A stretch of DNA of 64,000 nucleotides from a virus. Under the pieces are notes generated by a model, which worked only from the letters and a program-made list of their open reading frames with translations, had not been told where the DNA came from and made no database searches. The DNA is taken from positions 31,623 to 95,622 of IMG/VR virus record IMGVR_UViG_3300037339_000405; one strand, 5' to 3'. A program made the position numbers and the translations under genes. Shown here in pieces: positions 63,440 to 64,000 of this stretch; position 1 is the first letter of the stretch, and the number at the start of each line of letters is the position of its first letter.

Positions 63440-64000
63440 TTTTGAGCACCTCTGCATTCACTTCCTTTGACGTGTATACCTTGAACCGCGCCTTGGCGTA
63501 GTTCTCCAGCACGTGGCTATCGGTGTCAACAATGTCGAAAACTATTGGCTGCTTCTTGCCGGGATGCGTGCGCAAAATCCTGCCAATTGACTGCATAACA
63601 TTTGCACGCGGCGTTGCCAGCACCAGCGTGTCCCAGTGAGGGACATCGGTGGATTCACTCGCCATGCCATAAGTGCCCAACACCACCAAAGCCTCCTTAC
63701 TCTTCGCACGAGTGATCTCTGCCTTTAGGCTCTCGCCCGTGTAGTAAGCCATATGGGACACCGGTATCCCGCTCTTCACCAGTAACGCCCGCAACAGATC
63801 AAGATACTTATCCACTCCGAAATCGCTCAACACCAGAATATGGCGCTGCTTGGCGTAAGCTCTGCGGACACATTCAACAATGATGGCATTGCGACTCGCG
63901 TCTCGCACAAGACTCTTAACGATGTGCCCAATCTTGCCGGGCTCGTGATGCATCTTCCGGTACACATGCGTCTGCTGCTGCGGGTCCCACACCCTAACCA
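63429..64000 (-). CDS. SF2 DNA helicase, C-terminal part
   Basis: The frame is open to the window's end, so the start is missing. The visible C-terminal helicase lobe has RHILVLSDFGVDKYLDLLRALL, LGTYGMASESTDVPHWDTLVLATP (motifs IV-V) and QSIGRILRTHPGKKQPIVFDIVD (motif VI, Q-x2-GR-x2-R). It is a DEAD/DEAH-box superfamily 2 helicase as in many phage replication modules. Confidence 0.88.
   Translation of the reverse strand, partial: VRVWDPQQQTHVYRKMHHEPGKIGHIVKSLVRDASRNAIIVECVRRAYAKQRHILVLSDFGVDKYLDLLRALLVKSGIPVSHMAYYTGESLKAEITRAKSKEALVVLGTYGMASESTDVPHWDTLVLATPRANVMQSIGRILRTHPGKKQPIVFDIVDTDSHVLENYAKARFKVYTSKEVNAEVLKIDI

Overview
The window is a 64 kb stretch of a tailed double-stranded DNA phage. 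Every gene I can support is on the minus strand, packed with 1-11 nt overlaps and strong Shine-Dalgarno sites, so transcription runs from position 64000 towards 1. A portal protein, an HK97/P2-type major capsid protein, a Mu gpG-like tail completion protein, a tail tube, lambda G/T-like chaperones and a TP901-type tape measure point to a long-tailed, probably siphovirus-like virion. No tail sheath or integrase is visible. The many sigma70-type promoters (TTGACA-N16-TAnnAT) suggest a bacterial host read by ordinary housekeeping RNA polymerase, probably a proteobacterium; the host cannot be named from the sequence.

Layout in transcription order. 64.0-58.1 kb: replication and recombination (SF2 helicase end, MerR-type HTH protein, RecA, a small PD-(D/E)XK nuclease, a Cas4/RecB-like nuclease, a RuvC-like resolvase, an HTH protein). 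58.1-55.5 kb: small membrane, secreted and zinc proteins. 55.4-53.9 kb: a promoter, a 282-residue protein with an IS110/Nop-type domain but no nuclease domain, and directly behind it about 610 bp without a gene. That gap holds a 14-unit array with a strict 36-37 nt period and two alternating 9-nt motifs. This is the hallmark of a TIGR-Tas (tandem interspaced guide RNA) system and is the main discovery of the window. 53.8-49.5 kb: a papain-like protease, the terminase small subunit, and a terminase large subunit interrupted by an HNH intein.

49.4-29.2 kb is accessory DNA: about 40 small genes, an Ea22-like modular gene cluster with internal DNA repeats (48-44 kb), a MESH1-type ppGpp hydrolase, an ADP-ribosylglycohydrolase, two ADP-ribosyltransferases (one fused to a ParB-like domain) and a zeta-type kinase. 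29.2-21.6 kb carries a pyruvate phosphate dikinase-like enzyme, two Cys-X5-Arg phosphatases, a CsrA-like protein and DNA-binding or zinc proteins. 21.7-19.4 kb is a family A DNA polymerase. 19.3-1 kb is the virion module: portal, a 1382-residue Mu F-like protein carrying three ADP-ribosyltransferase-like domains and a JAMM domain, XkdF-like protease, scaffold, capsid, connector proteins, tail tube, chaperones, tape measure and minor tail proteins.

Three themes link the genes. First, several presumed effectors (Mu F-like protein, zeta kinase, both solo ADP-ribosyltransferases) share the short tag D/N-P-x-Q-P-R...GRW or GGQ(W/F), which suggests a common route such as packaging in the virion and injection. 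Second, ADP-ribosyl writers are paired with an eraser. Third, short intergenic gaps carry near-identical promoters and a recurrent palindrome TGCA-N6-TGCA, which suggests shared transcriptional control.
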